A stretch of DNA of 64,000 bases. It comes from Rhizobium sullae (GTDB taxonomy: Bacteria; Pseudomonadota; Alphaproteobacteria; Rhizobiales; Rhizobiaceae). Each line of letters opens with the position of its first letter. Position 1 is the first letter of the stretch. Of this stretch, positions 28,794 through 38,815 are shown one piece after another. Position numbers and translations under genes: made by a program. Location: contig NZ_FWER01000018.1 of assembly GCF_900169785.1 (NCBI RefSeq), forward strand, positions 1-64,000, given 5' to 3'. Under the pieces are notes generated by a model. The model had not been told where the DNA came from, made no database searches, and was given only the letters and a program-made list of their open reading frames with translations.

Positions 28794-29675
28794 TTGAGTC
28801 AGATTGCATTTTGGGGAGCCGTTGAGCTGGGGCTGGTTTATGCCTTTGTCGCCCTCGGTGTCTATCTCGCGTTTCGCGTCCTCGATTTTCCGGATCTGAC
28901 CGTCGACGGCTCCTTCCCGCTCGGTGCAGCGGTTACTGCGGTGTTGATTATTGCCGGCGTGAACCCTTGGCTTGCTGCGCTCCTTGCGATGGTCGCGGGG
29001 GCCGGCGCAGGCATCGTGACCGCGATGCTCAACGTCAGGTTCAAGATCTTGAACCTGCTTGCGTCGATCCTGACCATGATTGCGCTCTTCTCGGTCAATC
29101 TCCGCGTCATGGGCAAACCCAACGTCGCGCTGATCAATGCCGATACGATGATCAGCCCGTTCTTCGGTCTTGGTCTTCGCGACTTTTATGTCCGGCCGCT
29201 CTTTGTCGGTGTTCTCGTCATCATCGTGTTGATCGTGGTCTGGCGTTTCCTCGAGAGCGATGCCGGGCTTGCGATGCGAGCAACGGGTGCAAATGCACGG
29301 ATGGCGCGGGCGCAGGGCGTCGATACGAGCAGGCAAATTTATCTTGGCATGGCGATGTCGAATGCTCTTGTCGCGCTTGGCGGCGCGCTCTTCGCGCAGA
29401 CCAATGGCTTTGCCGATGTGACCTCTGGTGTCGGCACGATCGTGGTCGGCCTTGCCGCCGTGATCATCGGTGAGACGCTGCTGGGCCGCCGGGGGCTCCT
29501 GATTGCCCTCATCGGCTGTGTCTTCGGCTCGATCATCTACCGCATTGCCATTCAACTGGCGCTTTCGACCGATATAATGGGACTTCAGGCCTCGGATCTC
29601 AATTTCGTGACGGCGGTTCTCGTGACTATTGCGCTCATTCTTCCCCGTATTCGCCGCGGAGGAGCCGCATCGTGA
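28794..29675 (+). CDS. ABC importer permease
   Basis: 293-residue permease of the branched-chain/ribose family with about eight hydrophobic segments and the typical FPDLTVDGSFPLGAAV segment near residue 31-46 and the ATG-x-N-x-x-M-A-R-AQGV motif (about 161-173). It begins with TTG at 28794, where the conserved N-terminus starts, and is preceded by GAAGGGC. Its stop overlaps the GTG start of the ATPase gene. Confidence 0.9.
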   Translation: MSQIAFWGAVELGLVYAFVALGVYLAFRVLDFPDLTVDGSFPLGAAVTAVLIIAGVNPWLAALLAMVAGAGAGIVTAMLNVRFKILNLLASILTMIALFSVNLRVMGKPNVALINADTMISPFFGLGLRDFYVRPLFVGVLVIIVLIVVWRFLESDAGLAMRATGANARMARAQGVDTSRQIYLGMAMSNALVALGGALFAQTNGFADVTSGVGTIVVGLAAVIIGETLLGRRGLLIALIGCVFGSIIYRIAIQLALSTDIMGLQASDLNFVTAVLVTIALILPRIRRGGAAS

Positions 29676-30466
29676 TCAGCGTCAAGGATGTCAAAGTCGT
29701 TTTCGGGAAGGGCACGCCGCTCGAGAAAAGGGCGCTAAATGGCGTCAGCCTGACGATTGAGCAAGGCTCCTTCGTGACTGTCATCGGCTCCAACGGCGCC
29801 GGCAAATCGACGCTGCTCGGCGTTCTTGCTGGCGACGTTCTGGCAAGCGAGGGGAAGGTGCTAATCGGCGACATCGACGTGACGCGCAAGCAGACCGCTC
29901 AGCGTGCGGGGCTTGTCGCACGCGTCTTCCAGGACCCGCTGACCGGAAGCTGCGGCTCCCTCTCGATCGAGGAGAATCTAGCTCTTGCCGCCCGGCGCGG
30001 CGAGCGGCGCGGATTGGTGGCGGCCCTCGGCCCGAGGCGCCGCGATCATTTCCGTGAACGGATCAGCGAACTGAACCTCGGCCTCGAAAATCGTATGGCT
30101 GATCGCATGGATTTGCTTTCCGGCGGTCAGCGGCAGGCGGTTTCGCTGGTCATGGCGACGCTTGCCGGTTCCGAGGTGCTGCTGCTCGACGAACATACGG
30201 CCGCACTTGATCCAGCCATGGCGGAATTTGTCATGAGTCTCACGGACAAGATTGTCTCGGAGCGCAAGCTGACCACGCTGATGGTGACCCATTCCATGCG
30301 CCAGGCGCTGGACTACGGACACCGCACCGTCATGCTGCATGGTGGCGAAATCGTGCTGGACGTCAGCGGTGACAGCCGCAAGGACCTGCAAGTCGAAGAC
30401 CTGATCGCGATGTTCCGCAAGATGCGCGGACAGACGCTGGACGACGATGCACTACTGATCGGCTAG
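29672..30466 (+). CDS. ABC importer ATP-binding protein
   Basis: 264-residue ATPase of the importer. It has Walker A GSNGAGKST (about 38-46), Q-loop (VFQDPLTG), signature LSGGQRQAVSLVMA, Walker B VLLLDEHTAALDP, where DEP is DEH, a variant common in this subfamily, and the H-loop (VTHSM). It starts with GTG overlapping the permease stop, and ends 11 bp from the convergent LysE gene. Confidence 0.93.
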   Translation: MISVKDVKVVFGKGTPLEKRALNGVSLTIEQGSFVTVIGSNGAGKSTLLGVLAGDVLASEGKVLIGDIDVTRKQTAQRAGLVARVFQDPLTGSCGSLSIEENLALAARRGERRGLVAALGPRRRDHFRERISELNLGLENRMADRMDLLSGGQRQAVSLVMATLAGSEVLLLDEHTAALDPAMAEFVMSLTDKIVSERKLTTLMVTHSMRQALDYGHRTVMLHGGEIVLDVSGDSRKDLQVEDLIAMFRKMRGQTLDDDALLIG

Positions 30467-30477
30467 GGCAGGCGTGG

Positions 30478-31119
30478 TCAACGCGCCTGCGTAAAGAAGA
30501 TCTTCACGGCGAAGATCGAGAAGACTCCCGCAAACGCGTAGTCCATTCCGCGCAGCACCTTCCTGTTTTTCTGTAGCCAGCCGGCGAGCCAGTCGGAGGC
30601 GAGAACCACAAAGGTGTTCACCGGCATACCGATCAGAATGAAGAAGAAACCGAGGAACAACAGCTTCTGTGTCACCGTCGGATCGCCGGCGCTTACAAAC
30701 TGCGGCAGGAAGGTCATGAAGAAGATGATGACCTTGGGGTTCAGGAGATTGACCCAGAAGCCGACGGATATGTTGGAAAGCGGTGTGCCTTTGGCTTCGC
30801 CGACCTGCTCGACGGAAAGCTTCGAGCCAAAGCGGATTGCCTGAAGAGCCAGCCACAGAAGATAGGCGGCGCCTCCGGTCTTCAGAATCAAGAAGGCCAT
30901 CGGCGAGGCGGTGATCAGCGCTGAGATACCGAAAGCAACCAGCATGGTATGAACCACGATGCCGAGGCTGGTGCCCAAGACGACGTAAAGCGCCGGCTTT
31001 TTGCCTTGAGAGAGTGCTCGGCTGATCGAGAGTGTCATATCCGGCCCTGGCGTTGCTGCGAGAAGCAGGCTGGCCGCCGTGAAGGCGAGAAGGGTTGCGA
31101 TGCTCGGCACGAAATCCAT
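30478..31119 (-). CDS. LysE/RhtB family amino-acid exporter
   Basis: 213-residue membrane protein with about six hydrophobic segments and the family motif near the N-terminus (AATPGPDMTLSISRALSQGKK, about 22-42, with conserved PGP). It exports amino acids or derivatives such as homoserine/threonine; the substrate is not known. A long dyad overlaps its 5' region. A second LysE-type gene lies at 33593 but the two are not close relatives by eye. Confidence 0.92.
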   Translation of the reverse strand: MDFVPSIATLLAFTAASLLLAATPGPDMTLSISRALSQGKKPALYVVLGTSLGIVVHTMLVAFGISALITASPMAFLILKTGGAAYLLWLALQAIRFGSKLSVEQVGEAKGTPLSNISVGFWVNLLNPKVIIFFMTFLPQFVSAGDPTVTQKLLFLGFFFILIGMPVNTFVVLASDWLAGWLQKNRKVLRGMDYAFAGVFSIFAVKIFFTQAR

Positions 31120-31127
31120 GACACACT

Positions 31128-31170
31128 CTGAAAGCTGATAAGAGTTAGTGTTTTCTTATCCAGCTTTCAG
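31128..31170 (-). promoter_or_regulatory. Strong stem-loop/dyad directly upstream of lysE-type gene
   Basis: CTGAAAGCTG-ATAAGA ... TCTTATC-CAGCTTTCAG forms a 16-bp stem with a single bulged base and a 10-base loop. It ends nine bases before the start codon at 31119, in the gap after the SDR gene. It may be an operator for a divergent or remote regulator, or an RNA structure limiting translation. It does not end in a T-run in the gene's own direction. Confidence 0.55.
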
Positions 31171-31199
31171 AAAATTACAAATCAATCCTGATGATCCGC

Positions 31200-32051
31200 C
31201 TATCGCTTTTCTTCAAGGGAGGCCTTGAACCTGTCGGCATAGTCCTTGTGCCAGCGCGATAGCGGCGGGCGGTTCTCGATGATGTCGCCGATCGCCCAGG
31301 CCATGCGGCGCTCGTCAACCGGGCGGGCGACGTCGTTGTCCGGGCATAGGATATAGAAATCGCCGCGCTGCAGGCTTTCGATCATGAAGTCGACCGTCTG
31401 TTCCGGTGTCCAGGCGGCCGCGGGCTTTTCGGCGCTGTCACCCCTGGTGAGGCCGGTGAAAACGAAACCCGGGATCAGAAGATGGGCTGAGATCTTCGAG
31501 CCTTCGGTGTTGCGAAGCTCGTGCTCCAGTGCTTCGGTGAAAACCTTCACGCCTGCTTTCGAGATATTGTAGGCGGGATTGCCCGGAGGGGTCGTGATGC
31601 CCTGCTTGGAGCCGGTGTTGATGATGAGTCCGGGCTCGCCATGTGCCAGCATGCCCGGTCCGAAGACGCGCGTGCCATTGATGACGCCGAGGAGATTGAC
31701 AGCCAGGATGCTGTCCCAATTCGCCTGAGCGCTGAAAATCGAGGTTTCCGGACCGATGCCGGCGTTGTTCATAAGGACATGGACGCGGCCGAAGCGCTGA
31801 ACGACCGCCCGTTCGAGCGCTTCCAGCGACGTTTTGTCGGAAACATCCGCCGCAATTGCCATCACGCGCTCGTGGCCCGCAATGGCTTCGAGTTCGCCAC
31901 GAGCCTTAGCCAGCCGCTCGCCGCCGAGATCGGCAATTGCGACCCTCATGCCGGCCTTGGCGAAATGCTTCGCCGCCGCAAGGCCGATACCGGATGCGCC
32001 GCCGGTGATCACGGCAACATTGGGCTTCTTGAGAATTTCCTGAATATTCAT
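31200..32051 (-). CDS. Short-chain dehydrogenase/reductase
   Basis: 283-residue classical SDR with the cofactor motif TGGASGIG (about 17-24), the NNAG motif and catalytic Y-N-I-S-K (Tyr-x3-Lys) in order. The segment after VAIADLGGERL has Asp at the end of strand 2, suggesting NAD(H) preference. Substrate is unknown. The start at 32051 gives the usual N-terminus. It is divergent from argG (189 bp). Confidence 0.88.
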   Translation of the reverse strand: MNIQEILKKPNVAVITGGASGIGLAAAKHFAKAGMRVAIADLGGERLAKARGELEAIAGHERVMAIAADVSDKTSLEALERAVVQRFGRVHVLMNNAGIGPETSIFSAQANWDSILAVNLLGVINGTRVFGPGMLAHGEPGLIINTGSKQGITTPPGNPAYNISKAGVKVFTEALEHELRNTEGSKISAHLLIPGFVFTGLTRGDSAEKPAAAWTPEQTVDFMIESLQRGDFYILCPDNDVARPVDERRMAWAIGDIIENRPPLSRWHKDYADRFKASLEEKR

Positions 32052-32239
32052 AGGACCGGCCTCCTCAACCATTGTTCGGACGCAGCCAGATATGGGTGTG
32101 CGTTTCGCACTGTCAAACTCCAAGCCCACACCGGCGGCGGCAATCCTGCCCTTGCGTCACGCGACAATCTCGCTAAAAGTGCCCGCGACACCGGGCTATG
32201 CGGGTTCGCCGCTGCCCATATGCAACGGACCTCATCATC

Positions 32240-33463
32240 ATGGCATCCAAAAAAGACGTGAAAAAAGTCGTGCTCGCCTATTCCGGCGGCCTCGATACCT
32301 CGATCATCCTCAAGTGGCTGCAGACTGAACTCGGCGCCGAAGTAGTGACCTTCACCGCCGACCTGGGCCAGGGCGAAGAGCTGGGACCGGCGCGCAAGAA
32401 GGCCGAGATGCTCGGCATCAAGGAAATCTATGTCGAGGACGTGCGCGAAGAGTTCGTGAAGGATTTCGTCTTTCCGATGTTCCGCGCCAATGCCCTCTAT
32501 GAGGGCGTCTACCTGCTCGGCACTTCGATCGCCCGGCCGCTGATCTCCAAGCACCTGATCGACATCGCCCGCAAGACCGGCGCCGATGCGATCGCCCATG
32601 GCGCAACCGGCAAGGGCAACGACCAGGTCCGTTTCGAGCTTTCCGCCTACGCGCTGAACCCGGACATCAAGATCATCGCGCCGTGGCGCGATTGGGCGTT
32701 CAAGAGCCGCACCGAGTTGCTCGCGTTTGCTGAACAGCACCAGATCCCGGTTGCCAAGGACAAGAAGGGCGAGGCACCGTTCTCCGTCGACGCCAACCTG
32801 CTGCACTCGTCATCCGAAGGCAAGGTCCTGGAAGATCCGGCGCAGGAAGCACCGGAATACGTGCACATGCGCACGATCTCGCCGGAAGCCGCGCCTGACA
32901 AGGCAACGGTCATCAAGGTTGGCTTCGAGAAGGGCGATGCGGTTTCGATCAACGGCGTTCGCATGACCCCTGCAACGCTTCTCGCCACGCTCAACACCTA
33001 CGGCCGAGACAACGGCATCGGCCGCCTTGACCTTGTGGAGAACCGTTTCGTTGGCATGAAATCGCGTGGCGTCTATGAAACGCCCGGCGGCACGATCCTG
33101 CTTTCGGCACACCGTGCGATCGAATCCATCACGCTCGACCGCGGCGCAGCGCACCTCAAGGACGAGATGATGCCGCGTTACGCGGAGCTCATCTACTACG
33201 GCTTCTGGTTCTCGCCGGAACGCGAAATGCTGCAGGCCCTCATCGACAAGAGCCAGGAGCATGTCGAAGGCGAAGTGACGCTGAAGCTCTACAAGGGCAA
33301 CGTCATGGTCATCGGCCGGGAGAGCCCGAAGTCGCTCTATTCCGACAAGCTGGTCACCTTCGAAGACGACCAGGGAGCCTACGATCAGAAGGACGCCGCG
33401 GGCTTCATCAAGCTGAACGCACTGCGCCTGCGCACACTCGGCAAGCGTAACCTCAAGAGCTAA
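32240..33463 (+). CDS. argG: Argininosuccinate synthase
   Basis: Joins citrulline and aspartate with ATP in arginine synthesis. The 407-residue protein has the PP-loop motif AYSGGLDTS (about 13-21), the [11 protein letters not shown]-type segment ([15 protein letters not shown], about 117-131) and the conserved EYVHMRT-like and PGG-x-ILLSAHRA segments. The ATG at 32240 is chosen because the upstream codons of the open frame are not conserved. A terminator follows 23 bp beyond the stop. Confidence 0.96.
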   Translation: MASKKDVKKVVLAYSGGLDTSIILKWLQTELGAEVVTFTADLGQGEELGPARKKAEMLGIKEIYVEDVREEFVKDFVFPMFRANALYEGVYLLGTSIARPLISKHLIDIARKTGADAIAHGATGKGNDQVRFELSAYALNPDIKIIAPWRDWAFKSRTELLAFAEQHQIPVAKDKKGEAPFSVDANLLHSSSEGKVLEDPAQEAPEYVHMRTISPEAAPDKATVIKVGFEKGDAVSINGVRMTPATLLATLNTYGRDNGIGRLDLVENRFVGMKSRGVYETPGGTILLSAHRAIESITLDRGAAHLKDEMMPRYAELIYYGFWFSPEREMLQALIDKSQEHVEGEVTLKLYKGNVMVIGRESPKSLYSDKLVTFEDDQGAYDQKDAAGFIKLNALRLRTLGKRNLKS

Positions 33464-33486
33464 GCATGTCATAGTATGCTTGACGA

Positions 33487-33522
33487 GAGGTCCGCCGGCA
33501 GCGCCGCGGGCCTCTTCTTTTT
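33487..33522 (+). terminator. Rho-independent terminator after argG
   Basis: A 9-bp stem GAGGTCCGC/GCGGGCCTC (one wobble) with a 10-base loop, followed by TTCTTTTT. Confidence 0.8.
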
Positions 33523-33592
33523 GAGTTGTGCGGCGCTTGACGGATTACCGGGTTAGCATAGTCTGCGGCTTTGACCCTTCGGAGCGTTTGAC

Positions 33593-34234
33593 ATGACGCA
33601 ACCCCTGCTTGTCGGTGCCTTTCTGGCGGCTCTCTTTTATGTGCTCATTCCAGGTCCGGCGTTCCTTCAGCTTCTCGGCATTGGTGCTGGACAGGGACGA
33701 AAGGCTGGTGCCTTCTTCATGATGGGGCATCTCGTCGGCGATATTCTCTGGTCGGCGCTGGCGCTGGTTGCGATCGTCGGCGCAAGAACGATCGGCACCT
33801 TCGTCTTCGATCTGCTCGGCTTGCTCTGCGGCTTCTATCTCGCCTGGATCGGCTGGAGCGCGGTAACGGCGAAGCCGAAAGGTGACGGGCGGGCGTTGGT
33901 GATGGTCGAGCGGCCCTTCCGCCGTGGGCTGATTTTCGGCGTCACCAATCCGAAGGGTTATCCGGTAGCGCTTGCGACCTTCACGGCGTTGGTCGCAGGT
34001 TCGGCAGGCGCCCTCGATTTCGAGGCGTTGCCGCTGCTTCTCAGCGTATCCTTCGTAGGCTTCGTGACTGCCGATCTTATTCTTGTCGCCATTATCGGCG
34101 CAGGCGCTGTGCGGCGTTTCTACCGCGCGCATGAGCGGCTGATCGTCCTCTGTTCCGGCGTGCTCTTCATGGGATTTGCAGCCCAGGCGCTCTGGCACGC
34201 GACGCCAGGCCTGCTCGGATGGCGTAAGGCCTGA
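33593..34234 (+). CDS. LysE family translocator
   Basis: 213-residue membrane protein with about six hydrophobic segments and the family pattern IPGPAFLQLLGIGAGQGRKAG near residues 20-40 and GVTNPKGYPVAL around 120. The substrate is unknown. It differs from the other LysE-type gene (30478) in the N-terminal loop. Its stop lies seven bases from the convergent orphan gene's stop. Confidence 0.88.
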   Translation: MTQPLLVGAFLAALFYVLIPGPAFLQLLGIGAGQGRKAGAFFMMGHLVGDILWSALALVAIVGARTIGTFVFDLLGLLCGFYLAWIGWSAVTAKPKGDGRALVMVERPFRRGLIFGVTNPKGYPVALATFTALVAGSAGALDFEALPLLLSVSFVGFVTADLILVAIIGAGAVRRFYRAHERLIVLCSGVLFMGFAAQALWHATPGLLGWRKA

Positions 34235-34240
34235 ACGCGG

Positions 34241-34672
34241 TCAAACGTTCAAGAAATTCACGATGGATTTCAGTGTCTTCACGCTATCGGAATCGCCGAT
34301 CGACATGGCGATCTGCAGCTGGTTTTCGTAATAATCGCGAAAATTGAATAGCGTGCCGTCGGTGATCCCGGTCAGGTCGATGACGTTACCCTGTGCATCG
34401 ATGGCGTGCATCGGCAGCGGCTCGGAAATCGCCGCAAATGTGTCCTGATCGATCCCGCCGCCGTCGTAGCTTTGGCGCGCATGGTTTCGCAGCTCGCCCG
34501 GGCTCATTGCCGTAAAATCCGGGCCTTCGACACCACTGTCGTCGGTCCTGAATATCACTGAAGCGGCCGCTCCGGTGTCGATTCCAATCTCTTCGGTCTT
34601 CGAATTTTTTGCGTTGTTCTGGCTGTTCTTAAAAAGCAAACTCTGAGAAGACCGCACAGAAAAAATTTCCAT
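34241..34672 (-). CDS. Hypothetical protein, no recognised family
   Basis: 143-residue soluble protein beginning MEIFSVRSSQ, with a Ser/Asn/Lys-rich N-terminus (about 6-27), an acidic middle and a C-terminal segment NFRDYYENQLQIAMSIGDS (about 109-127). No signal peptide, transmembrane helix or known motif is seen. It uses fewer G/C-ending codons than its neighbours. The start at 34672 is set by a strong AGGGGA ribosome-binding site eight bases upstream; a longer open frame is unlikely. Confidence 0.7.
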   Translation of the reverse strand: MEIFSVRSSQSLLFKNSQNNAKNSKTEEIGIDTGAAASVIFRTDDSGVEGPDFTAMSPGELRNHARQSYDGGGIDQDTFAAISEPLPMHAIDAQGNVIDLTGITDGTLFNFRDYYENQLQIAMSIGDSDSVKTLKSIVNFLNV

Positions 34673-34883
34673 GGCATATGTCCCCTGACGGAAAGAGTGG
34701 CTTGAGACTAGCGCCAGCGCGCGAGTCGCGTCAATCGTCAACGATTGGTTAATTCTTGTGTATCAATTCTTGTCGGTTAGATCTTACTGTGAAAGGTAAA
34801 AAGTGAATTTCGCCAGCGGCATACCAATGCCGCGATGCCTTGCCTATATTGCCGTTTCAGCCCTCTGCATAAAGGACGTCAGC

Positions 34884-36971
34884 ATGCCATCCACACAAGA
34901 TTTCAACACGGCTCTCGTCAACTGGAATGGGCTTCATGGCCTGCCGCGCTTCGACGCGTTGAACGATGGCGATTTTGCTGCCGCTTTTGATGCTGCTTTC
35001 GCATCCCATGATGTGGAGATCGATGCGATCGCCGGAAACGTGGAAGAGCCCACATTCGAGAATACGATCGTCGCGCTCGAGCTTGCAGGCGATGAGCTTT
35101 CGCGTGTTTCGGCGCTGTTCTGGAACCGCGCGGGCGCGCATACGAACGATACGATCCAAGCGCTGGAGCGCGATATCTCGCCGAAAATGTCGCGCCACTA
35201 TTCCAAGATCGGAATGAACGCTGCGCTTTTTGCGCGTATCGATGCGCTCTGGGAGAAGCGGGAACGTCTCGGTCTGACACTCGAGCAGACGCGTGTGCTA
35301 GAGCGGCATTGGAAAAGCTTCGTGAAATCCGGTGCCAAGCTGCCGAAGGGGGAGCAGGAAAAGCTCGCGACAATCAACGAAAAGCTCGCAGGCCTGAGCA
35401 CGCAGTTCGGACAGAACGTGCTTGCCGACGAGAAGAACTGGTCGCTGATCCTCTCCGAAGGACCGGAGCTCGCGGGCATTCCGGATTTCCTGAAGGACGC
35501 CATGGCGGCGGCGGCGCGCGAGCGCGGTAAAGAGGGGAAGTTTGCGGTCACTCTGTCGCGCTCGATTATCGAACCGTTCCTGACCTTTTCCGAGCGGCGC
35601 GACCTGCGCGAGCAGGCTTTCAAGGCATGGGTTGCCCGCGGCGAGAACGAGGGCGAGACGGACAATCGCGGCATCATCCGCGAGACGCTGGCGCTTCGCG
35701 GCGAAGTCGCGAAGCTTCTCGGATACGCCAATTTCGCGGAATTGAAGCTCGACAATACGATGGCAAAGACGCCGGCCGCTGTTAACGGTCTGCTGCGCGC
35801 CGTGTGGGCAAGGGCTGTCAAACGGGCGCATGACGAAGAGGCGGATATTGCCAGACTGATTGCCGAGGACGGCAAGAACCACGAGGTCATGCCTTGGGAT
35901 TGGCGCTATTATGCCGAAAAGATCAGGGCGCAGAGGTTCAATTTTTCCGAAGCCGAGCTGAAGCCCTATCTGCAACTCGAAAAAATCATCGATGCCTGTT
36001 TTGACGTCGCCGGCCGTCTCTTCGGCATTCGTGCCGTCGAAAAGAAGGGCATTGCCGCCTATCATCCGGATGTGCGCGTCTTCGAAATTCGTGATAGCGA
36101 AGATAAGCTGGTTGCGCTTTTCCTGGGCGACTATTTTGCCCGCAGTTCCAAGCGCTCCGGCGCCTGGATGAGCGCGTTCCAATCTCAGCACAAACTCACA
36201 ATGAAGAATGCACGCCAGGGCGAACTGCCGATCATCTACAATGTGTGCAATTTCGCAAAACCGGCCGAGGGTAAGCCGGCACTGCTTTCGCTGGACGATG
36301 CGCGCACGCTTTTCCATGAATTCGGCCACGCGCTTCATGGCATGCTTTCGAATGTGACCTATCCGACCGTGTCGGGCACGGCCGTTTCGCGCGACTTCGT
36401 GGAGCTGCCATCGCAGCTTTACGAGCATTGGCTGACGGTTCCTGCGATCCTCAAGCAATATGCCGTGCATTTCGAAACCGGCGAATCCATGCCGCAGGCA
36501 CTGCTCGACAAGGTGCTTGCGGCGCGCACCTTCAATGCCGGGTTCAACACGGTCGAGTTCACCTCCTCGGCGATTGTCGACATGGAGTTCCACACGCGCG
36601 ACACTGTGGAAGACCCGATGGCGGTGCAAAAGCAGGTGCTTGCCGAACTCGGGATGCCGAAGTCTCTCGTGATGCGCCATGCCTCGCCGCACTTCCAGCA
36701 CATCTTCTCCGGGGGTTATATGGCAGGCTATTACTCCTACATGTGGTCTGAAGTGCTTGATGCCGATGCCTTCGCGGCTTTCGAGGAATCAGGTGACGCC
36801 TTCAACAGTGAGATGGCGCGGAAGCTCAAGGACAACATCTATTCCAGCGGAGGGTCGATCGATCCGGAAGACGCCTACAGGGGATTCCGCGGCAAGCTGC
36901 CGACCCCGGATGCGATGCTCGTCAAGAAGGGCCTCGCCACGTTCGAGGAGCTGTCGGGCAGCGATGCCTGA
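34884..36971 (+). CDS. M3 family metallopeptidase (Dcp/oligopeptidase A type)
   Basis: 695-residue zinc peptidase of the thimet/oligopeptidase family, degrading short peptides in the cytoplasm. The metal site H478-E-F-G-H482 lies in LFHEFGHALHG, and the downstream third ligand and FVELPSQLYEHW segment are present. Length and the N-terminal F-x-A-F-x-A-A segment match peptidyl-dipeptidase Dcp better than OpdA; the symbol is left open. The start at 34884 is preceded by AAAGGACGTC. Confidence 0.92.
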   Translation: MPSTQDFNTALVNWNGLHGLPRFDALNDGDFAAAFDAAFASHDVEIDAIAGNVEEPTFENTIVALELAGDELSRVSALFWNRAGAHTNDTIQALERDISPKMSRHYSKIGMNAALFARIDALWEKRERLGLTLEQTRVLERHWKSFVKSGAKLPKGEQEKLATINEKLAGLSTQFGQNVLADEKNWSLILSEGPELAGIPDFLKDAMAAAARERGKEGKFAVTLSRSIIEPFLTFSERRDLREQAFKAWVARGENEGETDNRGIIRETLALRGEVAKLLGYANFAELKLDNTMAKTPAAVNGLLRAVWARAVKRAHDEEADIARLIAEDGKNHEVMPWDWRYYAEKIRAQRFNFSEAELKPYLQLEKIIDACFDVAGRLFGIRAVEKKGIAAYHPDVRVFEIRDSEDKLVALFLGDYFARSSKRSGAWMSAFQSQHKLTMKNARQGELPIIYNVCNFAKPAEGKPALLSLDDARTLFHEFGHALHGMLSNVTYPTVSGTAVSRDFVELPSQLYEHWLTVPAILKQYAVHFETGESMPQALLDKVLAARTFNAGFNTVEFTSSAIVDMEFHTRDTVEDPMAVQKQVLAELGMPKSLVMRHASPHFQHIFSGGYMAGYYSYMWSEVLDADAFAAFEESGDAFNSEMARKLKDNIYSSGGSIDPEDAYRGFRGKLPTPDAMLVKKGLATFEELSGSDA

Positions 36972-37011
36972 GATGATCCTTTAACAAAACTGTCGCCGAA
37001 GTTTCGGAAAA

Positions 37012-37045
37012 CCGTCATGTCATCTTCAAGAGACTGACATGACGG
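37012..37045. promoter_or_regulatory. Perfect inverted repeat between the M3 peptidase and phoD
   Basis: CCGTCATGTCA and TGACATGACGG form a perfect 11-bp dyad around a 12-base loop, 41 bp after the peptidase stop and 52 bp before the phoD start. It contains TGTCA/GTCAT units like those in PhoB boxes, but not in the standard direct-repeat spacing. No T-tract follows, so terminator activity is doubtful. Confidence 0.5.
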
Positions 37046-37096
37046 CTGCTCTAGGCTTGTTGCGGGAGATTCGTTCCCGCTCTCGAAGCAAGCCGG

Positions 37097-38689
<1,593 letters not shown>

Positions 38690-38815
38690 ACGGTTGCATG
38701 GCTCCGATCCGCCCTCCCCCCTTTCGCAAACGCGAAAAACACTGTAAGAGCGCGCCAAACGTAATTGGCGCATTCTCTTGAACGTAGCGCCTCAGCCTCA
38801 GAGATTTGAAAACAT

